In this document: positions 1 to 12,612 of the stretch, piece after piece | How the letters are laid out: every line of letters starts with the position of its first letter | Position numbering within the stretch: position 1 is the first letter of the stretch | Assembly (NCBI GenBank): GCA_037157565.1 | Contig: JAZHRO010000019.1 | Span: forward strand, 18,784,001 to 18,848,000 | Length of the DNA: 64,000 nucleotides | Reading direction: 5' to 3' | Source of the DNA: Thalassia testudinum | Lineage: Eukaryota; Streptophyta; Magnoliopsida; Alismatales; Hydrocharitaceae | Position numbers and translations under genes: made by a program | Notes under the pieces: model-generated | What the model saw: the letters and a program-made list of their open reading frames with translations, nothing else | Databases searched by the model: none | Told to the model about the DNA's origin: nothing

Positions 1-961
1 GTAACCAAACAGGGGTCTCGCCCCTCCACAGTCCGTGCACCCTCGCCTGACTACCCTGGTTTGCCCAGAGGGCCTAACAAGTCGGTGCAGGAGAGCTAGC
101 AGAACCCTGGGGCCCGTGGGGCAGCTAGTGCTCTCCTTACACTAGTAGCTCTCCTCGGTACTATGTACACGAGGGCCAAAAGTCGATACAAAGTGGCCAG
201 TCCTAACCCCGGGTCCCTGAGGCGGCTGGCTTCGCTCTGCACTAAACAGGGGACGGTCGCTCTCCTTGGTACTCCGTACTCAAGGGCCAACTCACTTCCC
301 CAATTCTATTCCATTCCCTTTCCAGGAGTTCTACTCTTAATTCCCCATAGGGTTCAAGCTCTTTTAATCCAGCCAATTTAGGCTTCACCGTTCCAGCTTT
401 ACGTTCATACTTCCCATGTTTTCAAGCATATTTATCCATTCATAATAGGCAGCTGTTAAATCAATTTACAGGCAGTTGTTATTTCCTTTCCACTTTTCCA
501 AGACTGCAATATTTATATGTTCCACTAGTTTTCCAGTCCTAGGATTCATGCAATACCCTAGGATCTATCATTCAATCTAGTTTCTCAGTCCTAGGATTCA
601 TGCAATACCCTAGGATCTATCATTCAATCTAGTTTCTCTGTCCTAGGGTTCATGCAATGCCCTAGACTCTATTAATTATTCCACAATTGTAACAAATTTT
701 GCTAAGTAAATTAAAAAGCCACTCTACCAGTGAAAACGGGAGTACTGGGGGCGTGGTCAGCAATCCCGCACGCCTCTGCAACCCCCAAGACTGCAACGGG
801 ATGGGGTCCTAACATAAGGATCAATCACAAGGAGTTTCTCAGAACGGTATATAATTACTGTAAACGGGTAGAGGAATTTATTCTGGAAAGAACGCAACTC
901 GAAATGCGAAAAACAGACTCCGAATGGGCCCTAAACGGGTCAAAAAAGACGAAACTGTCCA

Positions 962-1895
962 AAATCAGACGTCTGGAACCTCTTCCAGACGTCTTCAAAG
1001 GTGGGTCAGGTCGTACCTTAGTTCTGCGTAGTCCTTCAGATGTCCAGAAGACCACTGGGACGTTTGTCTTGGTTTCCAGACGTCCGATGGTCACCCCGGA
1101 CGTCTGGAGGTTCTCTCCGTCGTCTGGCACTGCGGCCAGACGTCTGATTCATGTGGGATGGCGAGCCCTCGCGCCCTCCCGAGCAGGACCTGTGCACACA
1201 CACACCGGCTTTCAGCACAACGAAACGCAGAAAGAGTCGCAGTGGACGGCTGCATGGCCGTACACGCGCAAAAAAAGGAGAAGATAAAAAATATCTTACC
1301 TGTCAGACGTCTGGACAGTCCTCCAGACGTCTACAGTGTCGTCTGGACGTAAGTCCAGACGTTTGATTCTGGAAAATTTTTCAGAACCAGGGCCCAATTC
1401 ACTCTCCGCCCGCGACGCACGGCCGCGCCATGCCCCGTCCGCCTACTGCCCGAGCTGCAACAGCCCCTCCCCGACACCCCATGCCGCCGCTCCCCTGCTG
1501 GCTGGCTCTCGTTGCCTCGGCAAGCCCGAACCCTCGCGGTCGAGCTTCTTCCTTCCGCTCGCAACTCTCCTCCCTTCACACACGCTGCGGCCATTGCTGC
1601 TGCCGCTGCTCACTCGCTCGCTCGCGCTCTCGCTGGCAGGGAGGAGAAGAGAAAGGCGGAGGAGATGAGGGTGAGGGAGAGGGCGAGGGTTTATAAAGCA
1701 GCGCGGGGAGAGAGAGAAGAGGGACGGTGTGTCTGCAAGAAGAGAGAGGAAAAAGAAGACGAAGGCGGCGGGCGCAGCCTGCGCGTGCACGCGGGTAGAC
1801 GCAACCCGGTACGTCGAAAAAATTTATTACCAGACGTCTGGAAAGGGTTCCAGACGTCTGGACAGACGTCTAGGCCACTTCCCAGACGTCTTAAA
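962..1895. repeat. Cluster of GACGTC palindromes in the LTR
   Basis: The palindrome AGACGTCT, often extended to CCAGACGTCTGG, recurs in four groups near 962-1000, 1076-1160, 1303-1365 and 1828-1895. Single-base variants such as GGACGTCT and AGACGTTT are interspersed. The last group holds four copies within about 65 bp. The equivalent groups occur in the other Tekay LTRs. GACGTC is a bZIP-type C-box core, but no function can be shown from the sequence. Confidence 0.7.
1690..1697 (-). promoter_or_regulatory. TATA box of the truncated Tekay LTR
   Basis: TTTATAAA lies where the other Tekay LTRs carry TTATAAAA (12406-12413, 20027-20034). A pyrimidine-rich leader follows it on the minus strand. 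Assignment rests on conserved position only. Confidence 0.45.
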
Positions 1896-4412
1896 AATCC
1901 GTCTGCTGCCCACGTTCTTAACATCCATGCTTCCCTTATGTGTTCATCGTCTCATCTTCATGTCCGCATATCTATTGTAACAAAAAATGGTAGAACTCTG
2001 ATCAATTTTTGGCACCCATACAATTAAATCATTTTGAATGTATACAATAAGTCAACAAACACCGATAGAGAATTTTGAAACAAGAAATTTAATCTCATGT
2101 TTATTAGATATCCCACCGCTAATGGGAGTACCTAATTTTCTATTAACCTAACTACAAATCAAATCTCCTTACAATCTACCATCTTCTTACTATTTCACAT
2201 GTAAATCTAATACTTTCACTCGCTTCAATCGAACTACATACGAGGCACTCTTGTAGAGGTTAAATCACCTAACCAGCAACTCCTATCCCTGTGCTCCATC
2301 CAACACTTGTTCCTCACTCACAGACCATTGAAAGGGTTACAAATTGATCTGTGAATAACATTACATCAATCAGTTAAACTCAGCTTTCTTCTTTCACGTC
2401 CCCCAATGCGAAGTACCTTCTGGAAGTGAACCAATCGTCTACCACCAATCTTAGCTTCTCTCTCCATGGCTTGTCTAGGGAAGAGATATCTTTAACTCAA
2501 TGACCTAGGTGACACTCTTTAACAACTCCCTCATCAATATATGCCCAACATTCACGTGAAATATTGATGGAAGAATGATTTAATTAAAATCAAGCTAGCT
2601 AAGATAATCAAAACTGTAAATACAACCTACCAATCTCATTATGACTTGACATGATTTAGAAGTTCTTCCTCCTTATGGAGATGTGAATTTTCTCAACAGT
2701 CAATTTGCTCTAATGGATGGGGAATGGTGTTTCAAAAAATTACTGCCTTGGCAGTGTTCAACATGTGTGCACAGTTAGCCTTCACCCTCCAACAATCTCT
2801 CTAGACCAATATTCCCACCACAATTCTCCTAAGCACATATTTTCTACAGGGCTCACATAAGTACCGTGCATCCTTCAAGACCACCATTTTCATAGTTTTC
2901 TAGAGCAAATTGACACCACATTTGGCACTATTTCGAGCAATGATTTCAACCTTGTTGGTTGGCCGACTTTTGGTAGGGATTCAATATGAAGGGTGATGAG
3001 AACCTAGATATGGTAGGGTTTCAATATGAAGAGACAGGAGAGTTGAGAGATTAGGGTGAGCAAAATAAGGAGTCCTAGACAAATCTATCCCGACCGGATT
3101 ACAACACTTCTTAACATATGTTTTCTAATTATATGCTAATAGGTTGTTCAATCAAAAATTTGTTTATGACATTGATAAGTAAATTTTTTTTTCAAATCTT
3201 TAGATCGAGAATGTGTTACAGTAAAGTGCATCATATTCCTTTTTTTAAGAATATTATTGTCTATTATGCTTGTACTATTCAAAAGATATGTTGATGCCCA
3301 ACATAAAAAAGTCAAAACCAGCTATACATGAGTCTAACTTCTTAATAATTGATGAAATAATGCTTCATTTCTCCTGATATATATGTATAATCTGATCTTA
3401 TTTCTTGTTGATTGCCATTTTGTAGAACATAGCAGACAAAAGTGTACATAGGATTGAGAGATATCATATCTCGATACAAATCTTTTCATTTAAAATAAAT
3501 GGTTTTATAAACGTGCTAGACTTTGTCCATCATTTCTTTGTGTCAGAATTTATTTCGAGCCACTATATAATCTCATTTTCCCATCCCAAAAAAACATCCA
3601 CCACAAATTTGTGGAGGTTTCTTATTTTTCCTAAAAGGTGGGCGCATCCTAATCCTTGCCTCAGATTGATAAGCCATGGACATATATGCTATCATTAGGA
3701 ATGGGAGAACTAGCAAACTTGAGAGCGATCTTGGAATTGCCATGTTTTGAGTATAATTACCAATATAATCTTCTGGTGCCAATGACTTTGAAATGTATGT
3801 CGACATTTCATGTCTTTATAGTAAACACTTGTAATCCTTACAATGGTATGTTACTAATGAAAACTTAAAAAATTATTATTTATCTATTTTCATATTGTAG
3901 TTGTTTCATGCCATTACTCATTTGAAACAATCCTGTTGCTTGCTCTTATTATGATCAGCTACTTTGCAAGAAAATCGTAAGCATCTTATCATTGCGGTTA
4001 CCTATTTGCTTCTATTTCATATAAGAAAATATTTACTAAGGTTATTAAACTTCCTCTACGTTAAGATAGTTTCTATACAATAAATGTTACTTGTATAAAA
4101 TTCTGATTGTAGCAAACTATGTGATCACGCTATTGACTTTCCCAACTACTAATCCTAGATACAGTTATTCTGATAGCGTTGCAAAATTAATGAAATGACA
4201 AAAGCTAATGCACATTTGATCATGGATTAGTGAGGATGCATGTGCGAAAGATGGAAACTCCTTGGAATGTTATCTCATATTACCTCTCTATAAATTTTGC
4301 ATCGTCATTTTAGTTGCTCGTTAACATGGGACCCCACATTTCTTATGAAATTGGCCTCAAAAATCGAAATTCACATTTTCAATACAAATAACTTAGGTAA
4401 TCAACTAGGGAG

Positions 4413-4417
4413 TGCCT
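4413..4417. other. Empty site for the solo LTR (TGCCT)
   Basis: Copy 1 of the tandem unit reads straight through TGCCTATTGCAAG here. In copy 2 the same TGCCT is duplicated on either side of the 8789-21317 insertion. This fixes the insertion ends and the 5-bp target duplication. Confidence 0.9.
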
Positions 4418-4577
4418 ATTGCAAGTAATTTACTATAAAACAAAGTAAAGAATTGGGAGGCCTTAAAGGTTGTTTTCCTTTGCTTATAACCACTCCCAAT
4501 ACGAAGTCACTCTGACCAAATATAATTGGTTAATCACGATATAATAGCTAATTTGCAAGCATATTTTCTATTACATT

Positions 4578-4595
4578 ATGAACGGATATATATTA
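4578..4595. other. Empty site for the SINE
   Basis: ATGAACGGATATATATTA occurs once here in copy 1. In copy 2 the equivalent sequence is present on both sides of the SINE, at 21483-21500 and 21767-21784. This is the pre-insertion state. Confidence 0.9.
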
Positions 4596-6298
4596 ATGTG
4601 AGCAATGTTTGTTGTAAAGTTAATTTGAAATAATAATTGAACATAGAGAAATTATTGGTTAAATTCTATTCTCCAAATTTTCGAGAAAGAGAGAAGTCCT
4701 TTTTATTTTCGAATTGGTAATAACATGACACATCAAATTCGTCTATTTTATATCAACCACTGTATTGAATCTTAAGGGAAAATTTTCACCATTAATGCTA
4801 ACAAATGCACCAGTTCCACCCAATAGGTGAACTAGCACAATTTGAAACAAGTTGAATAAGAAACATGTGGTACGTTATGAAGATGGAAATGCAAACCTGA
4901 AATAATAATAACACTTAAAGAGTTCTAGGTTGTTGCTTCAGCTAAGTAATACGTAGTGTACAATTGGCCATGACATACACTTAAGAGTCATTGTCCAAAC
5001 AATTGAACCATAAAATGAAGATCAAAATACTACCTAAGCTCAATAGAAGTTTAGAAATGTGTACAACTCAAAGTTAATTTGTAAAGAAACAAGTTCAATC
5101 CATAGTAATGCAACTGAAATCAAACATAATGCTCCCGAAGCAAAGATATATGAAGGACGTACATACAGCAAGTTGCTTGCTCTATAAGAGGCTCGACAAC
5201 TATTAAGTCCCTTATGTATACAACAATCATTATTTGCACACAAAGACCTGTGTATGAAGTGCAACAAATCAAATTCTAATGTTAGTAGAGTAGTATGTAT
5301 GATAAAAGTTAATAAGGGAAGATTAATTAAAAGTTTGGCTACACACTTTTCAATAAAGCCAATTTTGTTATCATGCTTCTTTTTCTTCTATGTCGAATGA
5401 TGATTTGTATTTATTCAAATATTGATTATTTTCTAGACTAAATTTTTTTACTGAAAGGGATATAATGAGTTGGATCATAAATTATATGTAAAATCTATTT
5501 TAAATTAACTTGAGTGCAGTTTGACTAGAAACACGAGTTGAATTCCACTCACCTTGTCCTTATTTGTATCCAATGGGAGTTGAAAGTTGATAGTGTTACA
5601 AAATGGCATCAAAACACGGATTTGAATTTGTTATTGTGATTAGAAAGTAATTTTATATTGTGATTACCTCGTGTTCTATCACAAATTCTTGTTGATGCTA
5701 TATAAGGATAGAATTATGCCCTCCAGATTAAAAGTTTTCCTCAAAAAAAAATGACGCAACACATTAGGATAAAATTATATGTATATAGAACATGAAGCCT
5801 AAATGAACAAATAATTTCTTCAAAAAAGCTTCTAGAAACCTAGATTTTTTTTACTATCATATTAGAATTGATCAAATGTCAAAATACCTTCTTCGTTAAA
5901 TTACTTTGTGACAACAAAAATGAATAAAATATATAGAAAAAAATTCCGTACCAAATGTTTCTATTAAGTAACATACATTTGTGAAGCACCTGATTTTTTC
6001 ATATTTATCTTGAAATTAAATTACTTGAAGCATTAAATATGTACATCATATATATTTGGAATATGTACTTGTTGAATGTAAAGGAATCGAAGTTGGCACC
6101 ATATGCATTCCAGTAAATAATAAGAAACTCCATGAATTTAATGTCCTAAGCCTAAATCCACAGGAATAAAATGCACAAAAGTAGAAACTATTCCCCAATA
6201 AAATATAATTCCAACGATCCTCTTAATATATAAGATCATTCGGGTATGCTATTGATGCAAAGAATTCTGGTGGAGTCTTCAAGCTTATTTGAGCTTAT

Positions 6299-8788
6299 TC
6301 CATGCTTCCCCTATGTGTTCATCGTCTCATCTTCGTGTCCACATATCTATTGTAACAAAAAATGGTAGAACTCTGATCAATTTTTGGCACCCATATAATT
6401 AAATCGTTTTGAATGTCTTCAATAAGTCAACGAATACCGATAGAGAATTTTGAAACAAGAAATTTAATCTTATGTTTATTAGATATCCCACCGCTCATGA
6501 AAGTACCTAATTTCCTATTAACTTAACTACAAATGTAATCTCCTTACAATCTACCATCTTCTTACTATTTCACATGTAAATCTAATACTTTCACTTGCTT
6601 CAAGCGAACTACATACGAGGCACTCTCGTAGAGGGTAAATCACCTAACTTGCAACTCCTATCCCTATGCTCCATTCAACACTTGTTCCTCATTCACAGAC
6701 CATTGAAAGGGTTACAAATTGATCTGTGAATAACATTACATCAATTAGTTAAACTCAACTTTCTTCTTTCACGTCCCCCAATGCAAAGTACCTTCCGGAA
6801 GTAAACCAATCGTCTACCACCAAGCTTAGCTTCTCTCTCCATGGCTTGTCTAGGGAAGAGATATCTTTAACTTAATGACCTAGGTGACGCTCTTTAACAA
6901 CTCCCTCGTCAATATAAGCCCAACATCCATGTGAAATATTGATGGAAGAATGATTTAATTAAAATCAAGCTAGCTAAGATAATCAAAACTATAAATACAA
7001 CCTACCAATCTCATTATGACTTGACATGATTTAGAAGTTCTTCCTCCTTATGGAGATGTGAATTTTCTCAACAATCAATTTGCTCTAATGGATGGGGAAT
7101 GGTGTTTCAAAAAATTATTGCCTTGGCAGTGTTCAACATGTGTGCACAGTTAGCCTTCATCCTCCAACAATCTCTCTAGACCAATATTCCCACCATAATT
7201 CTCCTAAGCACATATTTTCTACAGGGCTCACATAAGTACCGTGCATCCTTCAAGACCACCATTTTCCTAGTTTTCTAGAGCAAATTGACACCACATTTGG
7301 CACTATTTCGAGCAACGATTTCAACCTTGTTGGTTGGCCTACTTATGGTAGGGGTTCAATATGAAGGGTGATGAGAACCTAGGTAGGGTTTCAATATGAA
7401 GACACACGAGAGTTGAGAGATTAGGGTGAGCAAAATAAGGAGTCCTAGACAAATCTATCCTGACCCGATTACAACACTTCTTAACATATGTTTTCTAATT
7501 ATATGCTAATAGGTTGTTTAATTAAAAATTTGTTTATGACATTGATAAGTAAATTTTTTTTAAAAATCTTTAGATCGAGAATGTGTTACAGTAAAGTGCA
7601 TCATATTCCTTTTTTTAAGAATATTATTGTTTATTATGCTTGTACTATTCAGAAGATATCTTGATGCCCAACATAAAAAAATCAAAACCAGCTATACATG
7701 AATGTAACTTCTTGATAATTGACTAAATAATGGTTCATTTTTCCTGATATATATGTATAATCTGATCTTATTTCTTACTGATTGCCATTTCGTAGAACAT
7801 AGCAGACAAAAGAGTATGTAGGATTGAGAGATATCATATCTCGATACAAATCTTTTCATTTAAAATAAATGGTTTTATAAACATGTCAGACTTTGTCCAT
7901 CATTGCTTTGTGTCAGAATTTATTTCGAGCCACTATATAATCTCATTTTCCCACCCCAAAAGCACATCCACCACAAATTTGTGGAGGTTTCTTGTTTTTC
8001 CTAAAATGTGGGTGCATCCTAATCCTTGCCTCAGATTGATAAGCCATGGACATATATGCTATCATTAGGAATGAGAGAACTAGCAAACTTAAGAGCCATC
8101 TTAGAATTGCCATGTTTTGAGTATAATTACCGATATAATCTTTTGGTGCCAATGACCTTGAAATGTATGTCAACATTTCATGTCTTTATAGTAAACACTC
8201 GTAATCCTTACAATGGTATGTTACTAATGAAAACTTAAAAAATTATTACCTATCTATTGTCATATTGTAGTTGTTACATGCCATTACTCGTTTGAAACAA
8301 TCCTGTTACTTGCTTTTATTATGATCAGCAACTTTGCAAGAAAATTGTAAGCATCTTATCATTGCGGTTACCTATTTGCTTCTATTTCATGTAAGAAAAT
8401 ATTTACTAAGGTTATTAAACTTCCTCTACGTTAAGATAGTTTCTATACAATAAATGTTACTTGTATAAAATTCTAATTGTAGCAAACTATGTGATCACAG
8501 TTTTGACTTTCCCAACTACTAATCCTAGATACCGTTATTTTGATAGCCTTGAAAAAATAATGAAAATGACAAAAGCTAATGCACATTTGGTCATGGATTA
8601 GTGAGGATGCATGTGCAAAAGATAGAAACTCCTTGGAATGTTATCTCGTATTACCTCTCTATAAATTTTGCATCGTCATTTTAGTTGCTCGTTAACATGG
8701 GACCCCACATTTCTTATGAAATTGGCCTCAAAAATCGAAATTCACATTTTCAATACAAATAACTTAGGTAATCAACTAGGGAGTGCCT
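6299..8788. repeat. Tandem unit, copy 2, left part
   Basis: This repeats 1924-4417 with scattered substitutions and small indels. Similarity stops exactly at TGCCT (8784-8788), where the solo LTR begins, and resumes at 21318. No gene is recognisable. The small frames shared with copy 1 reflect recent duplication, not demonstrated coding constraint. Confidence 0.88.
8784..8788. other. Left target site duplication TGCCT of the solo LTR
   Basis: It matches 21318-21322 exactly and the single TGCCT at 4413-4417 in the uninterrupted copy. Confidence 0.9.
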
Positions 8789-9461
8789 TGGTGTAGCTTG
8801 GATAGGTTGTGTTAATATGGTGATTTAATCGTTCAAATGAGTATAGTGGTTAACCTAAATCGAGCCTAACCATCTTTTTACAAAATTTTTAACCTGGCCT
8901 ACATGATTTTATCTTGGTCACTTTTAGGCCCAGGGTCGAACTCAGGGAAGTGGGATTAGAGGTGAATCAATTTCTACGCCTTTCCTACAATGAATCTCTT
9001 CCGTTCGTTTATTATGTTTTTGGTGTTTTTCTATTTAAGATTTTTTTCTGATAATTTTTGTCCTTGAGGTACACCCTCAAAATTAGGTTCTTGGCTTTGA
9101 GCCAAATTAGGGTTCCAAAACTGGTCTTGCTATTTGCAAGACCGAGTACCTGCAAGTCAAGGATTATCTTTTCTCTTTTACTATTTTTTTTTATCTTTTT
9201 AATGGAAGGAAAGAGAAATAGAAATAAGATAAATATAGCATATATTATATATATAGGGGTGGGGGTGGAAATGGCGTGTACCACAATGTCGAGTTGATCG
9301 TTGTCTTGGAAGACGCAACTAATAGGACGAAGTGCCGCGTGAAGTGTTGGATGGATGGGTGGAAGGTGTGTGCAGAGACGCTTTCTGTATGCGAGTATCG
9401 GGGAATATCAGCAACTGGTGCAGATATTCCCGCGATATAACGCGGGGTAGGTGATACGAAG

Positions 9462-9850
9462 GTAAGTATATATTTATATGTATATATAGAGATAGGGTTA
9501 TAATTATATAGGTGCATATGTAGTTATATATATATATATATATATAAAGATATGTAAATATATATATATATGTATGTATTTATAATTAGATATATATGTA
9601 TGTATATATAACTATATAGATGTAGATATATATATATGTATATAGATATATATATGTATATATGTATAGATATATGTAGATATATATATATATATATATA
9701 TATGTATTTATATCTATAGATATATATGTATATATATGTGTATAAATCTATATATATATATATACTTATATATAATTGTATAGGTACTAATATGTGTATA
9801 TATATATATAAATATATATGTATATATATATATAAGTATGTCTATAGGCG
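9462..9850. repeat. AT-rich microsatellite (TA, GTATATA and TAGATATA runs)
   Basis: Nearly 400 bp consist of TA dinucleotides interrupted by single G or C bases, followed by short GTGTGTG runs to about 9900. It lies inside the solo LTR. The tyrosine/isoleucine-rich frames over it are artefacts. Confidence 0.9.
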
Positions 9851-9982
9851 TGTACAAGTGAGTGTGTGTGTGTACAAGAGTGTGTGTGTGTATGTGTCTG
9901 CAGGAGGGAGTGAGAGAGTGGCTGTGAGAGAGGGCGCTGCTAGTTAAGTCGTCCGGAGGCTTCAGCCGACGTCTGGTGGTGC

Positions 9983-9987
9983 ACGCA
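9983..9987. other. Left target site duplication of the minus-strand Tekay element (ACGCA)
   Basis: The partner at 20256-20260 is GCGCA, so four of five bases agree. One transition fits the age of the element. Confidence 0.75.
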
Positions 9988-12077
9988 TGTAACGACCTAA
10001 TTCCCGAATCCCTACAAGACACGAGAATCGGACCGACTCAACTAATCTCAAGACCCAGTCGTCCAACGAGAAAGTAACCAAAAGAGCAGTAAAATAAACC
10101 ACATTCACCATGTATATAACTAGCATTAACAAAATACAGCAGTAGAGAAAAGAAATACTACAGTATACACCACCACAACAGTAGAGAAATAAACATATAC
10201 ATAAACACGAAGCTTATAATAAAGAGTGTACAGGGGGAAAATAAAACTACTCACAACAACAGCAAAAAGTACAAAAGGTACTACAGGTAACCCTACTGGG
10301 CTCTACTAGGCCCAGTGCCCTCCGTAGCCGCTGACTCTGGCTGCTCAACACTTAGTCCTAAAAAGGTAACAAGGGTGACACGTCAGCGAAACGTTGAGTA
10401 GAGTGGCAACTAAAAGCTAGAAGAAGTAGTAGAGTGGACAGTAGCTGTTATATTTTTACTTTCTTCCTTTATACTTTTCCATTTATTCACTATTGATTTA
10501 TTCCTCAGATCCTTCTCTTGATCTTGAATGTTACTCGCGGGAACGATCTTGATTGCAGTCTTTCCCGAAAAGTAGAAGTAACACGTGGTGCTCTCCTGGC
10601 CGGGAGAGTCCCCCGTGGTGGTCCTACCCTCAGTCAACCACCCCAAGGTCGCCGTCAGACGTAACGGTGACTACGGCACGCGCGATAAATGCACGGGTAG
10701 CAACCCCGCACTGGCACGTGGTCAGTCGTTTCCGTTAACGGGTGCGCCCAAAGCACAGCACGGAACCAGTATAGGGCAGAGCCCTCTCAGTAACAGGGGT
10801 CCAGCCCCTCCACAGTAACCAAACAGGGGTCTCGCCCCTCCACAGTCTGCGCACCCTCGCCTGACTACCTTGGTTTGCCCAGTGGGCCTAACAAGTCGGT
10901 GTAGGAGAGCTAGCAGAACCCCGGGGCCCGTGGGGTAGCTAGTGCTCTCCCTACACTAGTAGCTCTCTTCCATACTGTGTACACGAGGGCCAAAAGTCGG
11001 TACAAAGTGGCCAGTCCTAACCCCGGGTCCCTGGGGCGGCTAGCTCCGCTCTGCACTAAACAGGGGGACAGTCGCTCTCCTTGGTACTCCGTACTCAAGG
11101 GCCAGCTCACTTCCCCAATCTATTCCATTCACTTTCCAGGAGTTCTACTCCTAATTCCCCGTAGGGTTCAGGCTCTTTTAACTCAGCCAACTTAGGTTTC
11201 ACCGTTCCAGGTTTATGTCCATACCATTCATGTTCTCATTCGTAATTATCCATTTATAACAGGCAGCTGTTAACCAATTTACAGGTAGTTATCATTTCCT
11301 TTCCACTTTTCCAAGACTGTAATGTATATATTCAACTAGTTTTCCAGTCCTAGGATTCATGCCATACCCTAGGATCTATCATTCAATCTAGTTTTCCAGT
11401 CCTAGGATTCATGCAATACCCTAGGATCTACCATTCAATCTAATTCCTCAGTCCTAGGGTTCATGCAATGCCCTAGACTCTATCAATTATTTCATAATTG
11501 TACAAATCTTGTTAAATAATTTAAAGGGCCACTCTACCTGCGAAATCGAGAGTACTGGGGGCGTGGTTGGCAATCTCGCGCGCCTCCGCAACCCCCTGAG
11601 TCGCAATGGAACGAGGTCCTAACACAAGGATCAACACAAGGAGTTTCTCATAATGGTATACAATTGCTGTAAACAGGTAGAGGAAATAAATCTAGAACGA
11701 ACGCAACTTGAAATGCGGAAAACGGACTCCGAACGGACCCTAAACGGGCCAAAAACGACGAGTCTATCCAAAATCAAACATCTGGAACTTCTTCCAGACG
11801 TCTTAAAACGTCGATCATGCCATACCTTCTTCGCACACCGTCTGGTACTGTGGCTAGACGTTTGATTCGCGTGGGATGGCGAGCCCTCGCGCCCTCCCGA
11901 ATAACACCTGCACACACACGCATCCGCTCTCATCACGAAAAGGTGTAGAAGAACGCGGCGGACGGCTGCATGGCCGTACACGCGTAAAAAGGAGAAGGTA
12001 GGAAATTATTGTACCTGTCAGACATCTGGACCGTCCTCCAGACATCTTCGGCGTCGTCTGGATGTAGGTCCAGACGT

Positions 12078-12106
12078 CTGATTCTGGGAAATTTTCCCAG
12101 AATCAG
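12078..12106. other. Perfect 14-bp palindrome in the T1 3' LTR
   Basis: CTGATTCTGGGAAA is followed by one T and then its exact reverse complement. The equivalent sites at 19732-19760 and 45824-45852 are also palindromic although the bases differ. Confidence 0.9.
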
Positions 12107-12405
12107 GACCCGGTTTGCTCTCTGCCCGAGACGCATGGCCGTGCCGCGCCGTGTCTGCCTGCTGCCCGAGCTGTAGCAGCCCCTCCATGACACCCGACGC
12201 CCGCAGCTCCCGTCGGCCTGCTCTAGCTGCCCCGGCAAGCTCGCACCCTCGCGGTCGAGCTTCTTCCTTCCTCTCGCAGCACTCCTTCCTGCACGCTCGC
12301 CGCCGCCGCAGCTGCTGCAGTCGCTCGCTCACGCTCTCGCTCGCTCGCAGGGAGGAGAAGATGAAGGCGAATGGAGTGAGGGTGAGGGTGAGGGAGAGGG
12401 GAGCG

Positions 12406-12413
12406 TTTTATAA
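12406..12413 (-). promoter_or_regulatory. TATA box of the T1 3' LTR
   Basis: The minus strand reads TTATAAAA, followed by a pyrimidine-rich leader. The 5' LTR has the same box at 20027-20034. Transcription should start roughly 30 nt further left. Confidence 0.55.
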
Positions 12414-12612
12414 GGCAGTCGCGAGGAGAGAGAGGGAAATGCGGCGCTTGCAGGGAGAGAAAGCGAAGACGAAGGTGGCGGGTTCAGTCTGCGTGCGTAG
12501 GCGCGAACCCGTACGCCGAAAAAATTTATTACCAGACGTTTGGGAAGGGTTCCAGACGTCTGGACCACTTCCCAGACGTCTTAAACTACGTCTGTTGCCC
12601 ACGTTCGTAACA

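Larger units (their letters stand above)
1..1923 (-). mobile_element. Tekay-type LTR, truncated by the window edge
   Basis: This segment aligns with the part of the complete Tekay LTR that starts near 10817 and runs to its end at 12612, and both finish in a CCCACGTTC.TAACA terminus. The matching order of blocks (CCTAGG-rich repeats at 538-670, GACGTC clusters, a TATA box, the GC-rich leader) shows it is the same family in minus orientation. Its other end lies left of the window, so I cannot tell whether it is a solo LTR or the 5' LTR of an element. It abuts the tandem repeat unit at 1924. No protein is encoded; the arginine- and proline-rich frames inside it are chance frames. Confidence 0.85.
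1924..6298. repeat. Tandem unit of about 4.4 kb, copy 1 (non-coding)
   Basis: Positions 1924 to about 5178 match 6299-8788 plus 21318-22376 almost base for base, so the unit repeats in direct orientation with a period of about 4375 bp. The rest, 5179-6298, has no partner because copy 2 is cut off by an LTR at 22384. The unit is AT-rich. Its longest frames are about 60-90 codons and I recognise no protein family, tRNA or LTR terminus. It could be a macrosatellite, a locally duplicated intergenic or intronic segment, or the inside of a non-autonomous element. Confidence 0.8.
8789..9987 (-). mobile_element. Solo LTR, left part (3' end of the LTR)
   Basis: The insertion starts TGGTGTAGC here and ends GTGCAATCA at 21317, giving TG...CA termini and TGCCT target duplications. 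After removing the nested Tekay element it is 2261 bp long and encodes nothing. GGTCGAACTCAGGG near 8934 is the reverse complement of the TCCCTG.GTTCGACC motif near the 3' ends of the Athila-type LTRs in this window, so this LTR reads on the minus strand. Its family is not identified. A solo LTR arises by recombination between the two LTRs of an element. Confidence 0.8.
9988..12612 (-). repeat. T1 3' LTR
   Basis: The LTR is 2625 bp, read on the minus strand from TGTTACGAAC (12612) to GGTCGTTACA (9988). It aligns with 17551-20255 throughout but lacks about 80 bp that the 5' LTR has near 19395-19490. It contains CCTAGG-type short repeats (11340-11470), GACGTC clusters, a palindrome (12078-12106) and a TATA box. 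Confidence 0.95.

Noticed and set aside
3573..3806. A 77-codon minus-strand frame kept open in both copies of the tandem unit (also 7943-8176).
   Set aside because: The copies are recent duplicates, other frames are equally open, and the sequence matches no family I know. Not enough to call a gene.
3656..3868. A weak likeness of the plus-strand frame to the end of a retroviral protease (PYNGMLL).
   Set aside because: Too short and lacks the DSG active site and any neighbouring RT motif.
1924..8788. The tandem unit read as the two LTRs of one element.
   Set aside because: The repeat extends at least 3.25 kb with no TG...CA ends, primer site or polypurine tract between copies.
9714..10022. 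A tyrosine/isoleucine-rich protein.
   Set aside because: It is the AT microsatellite read as codons.
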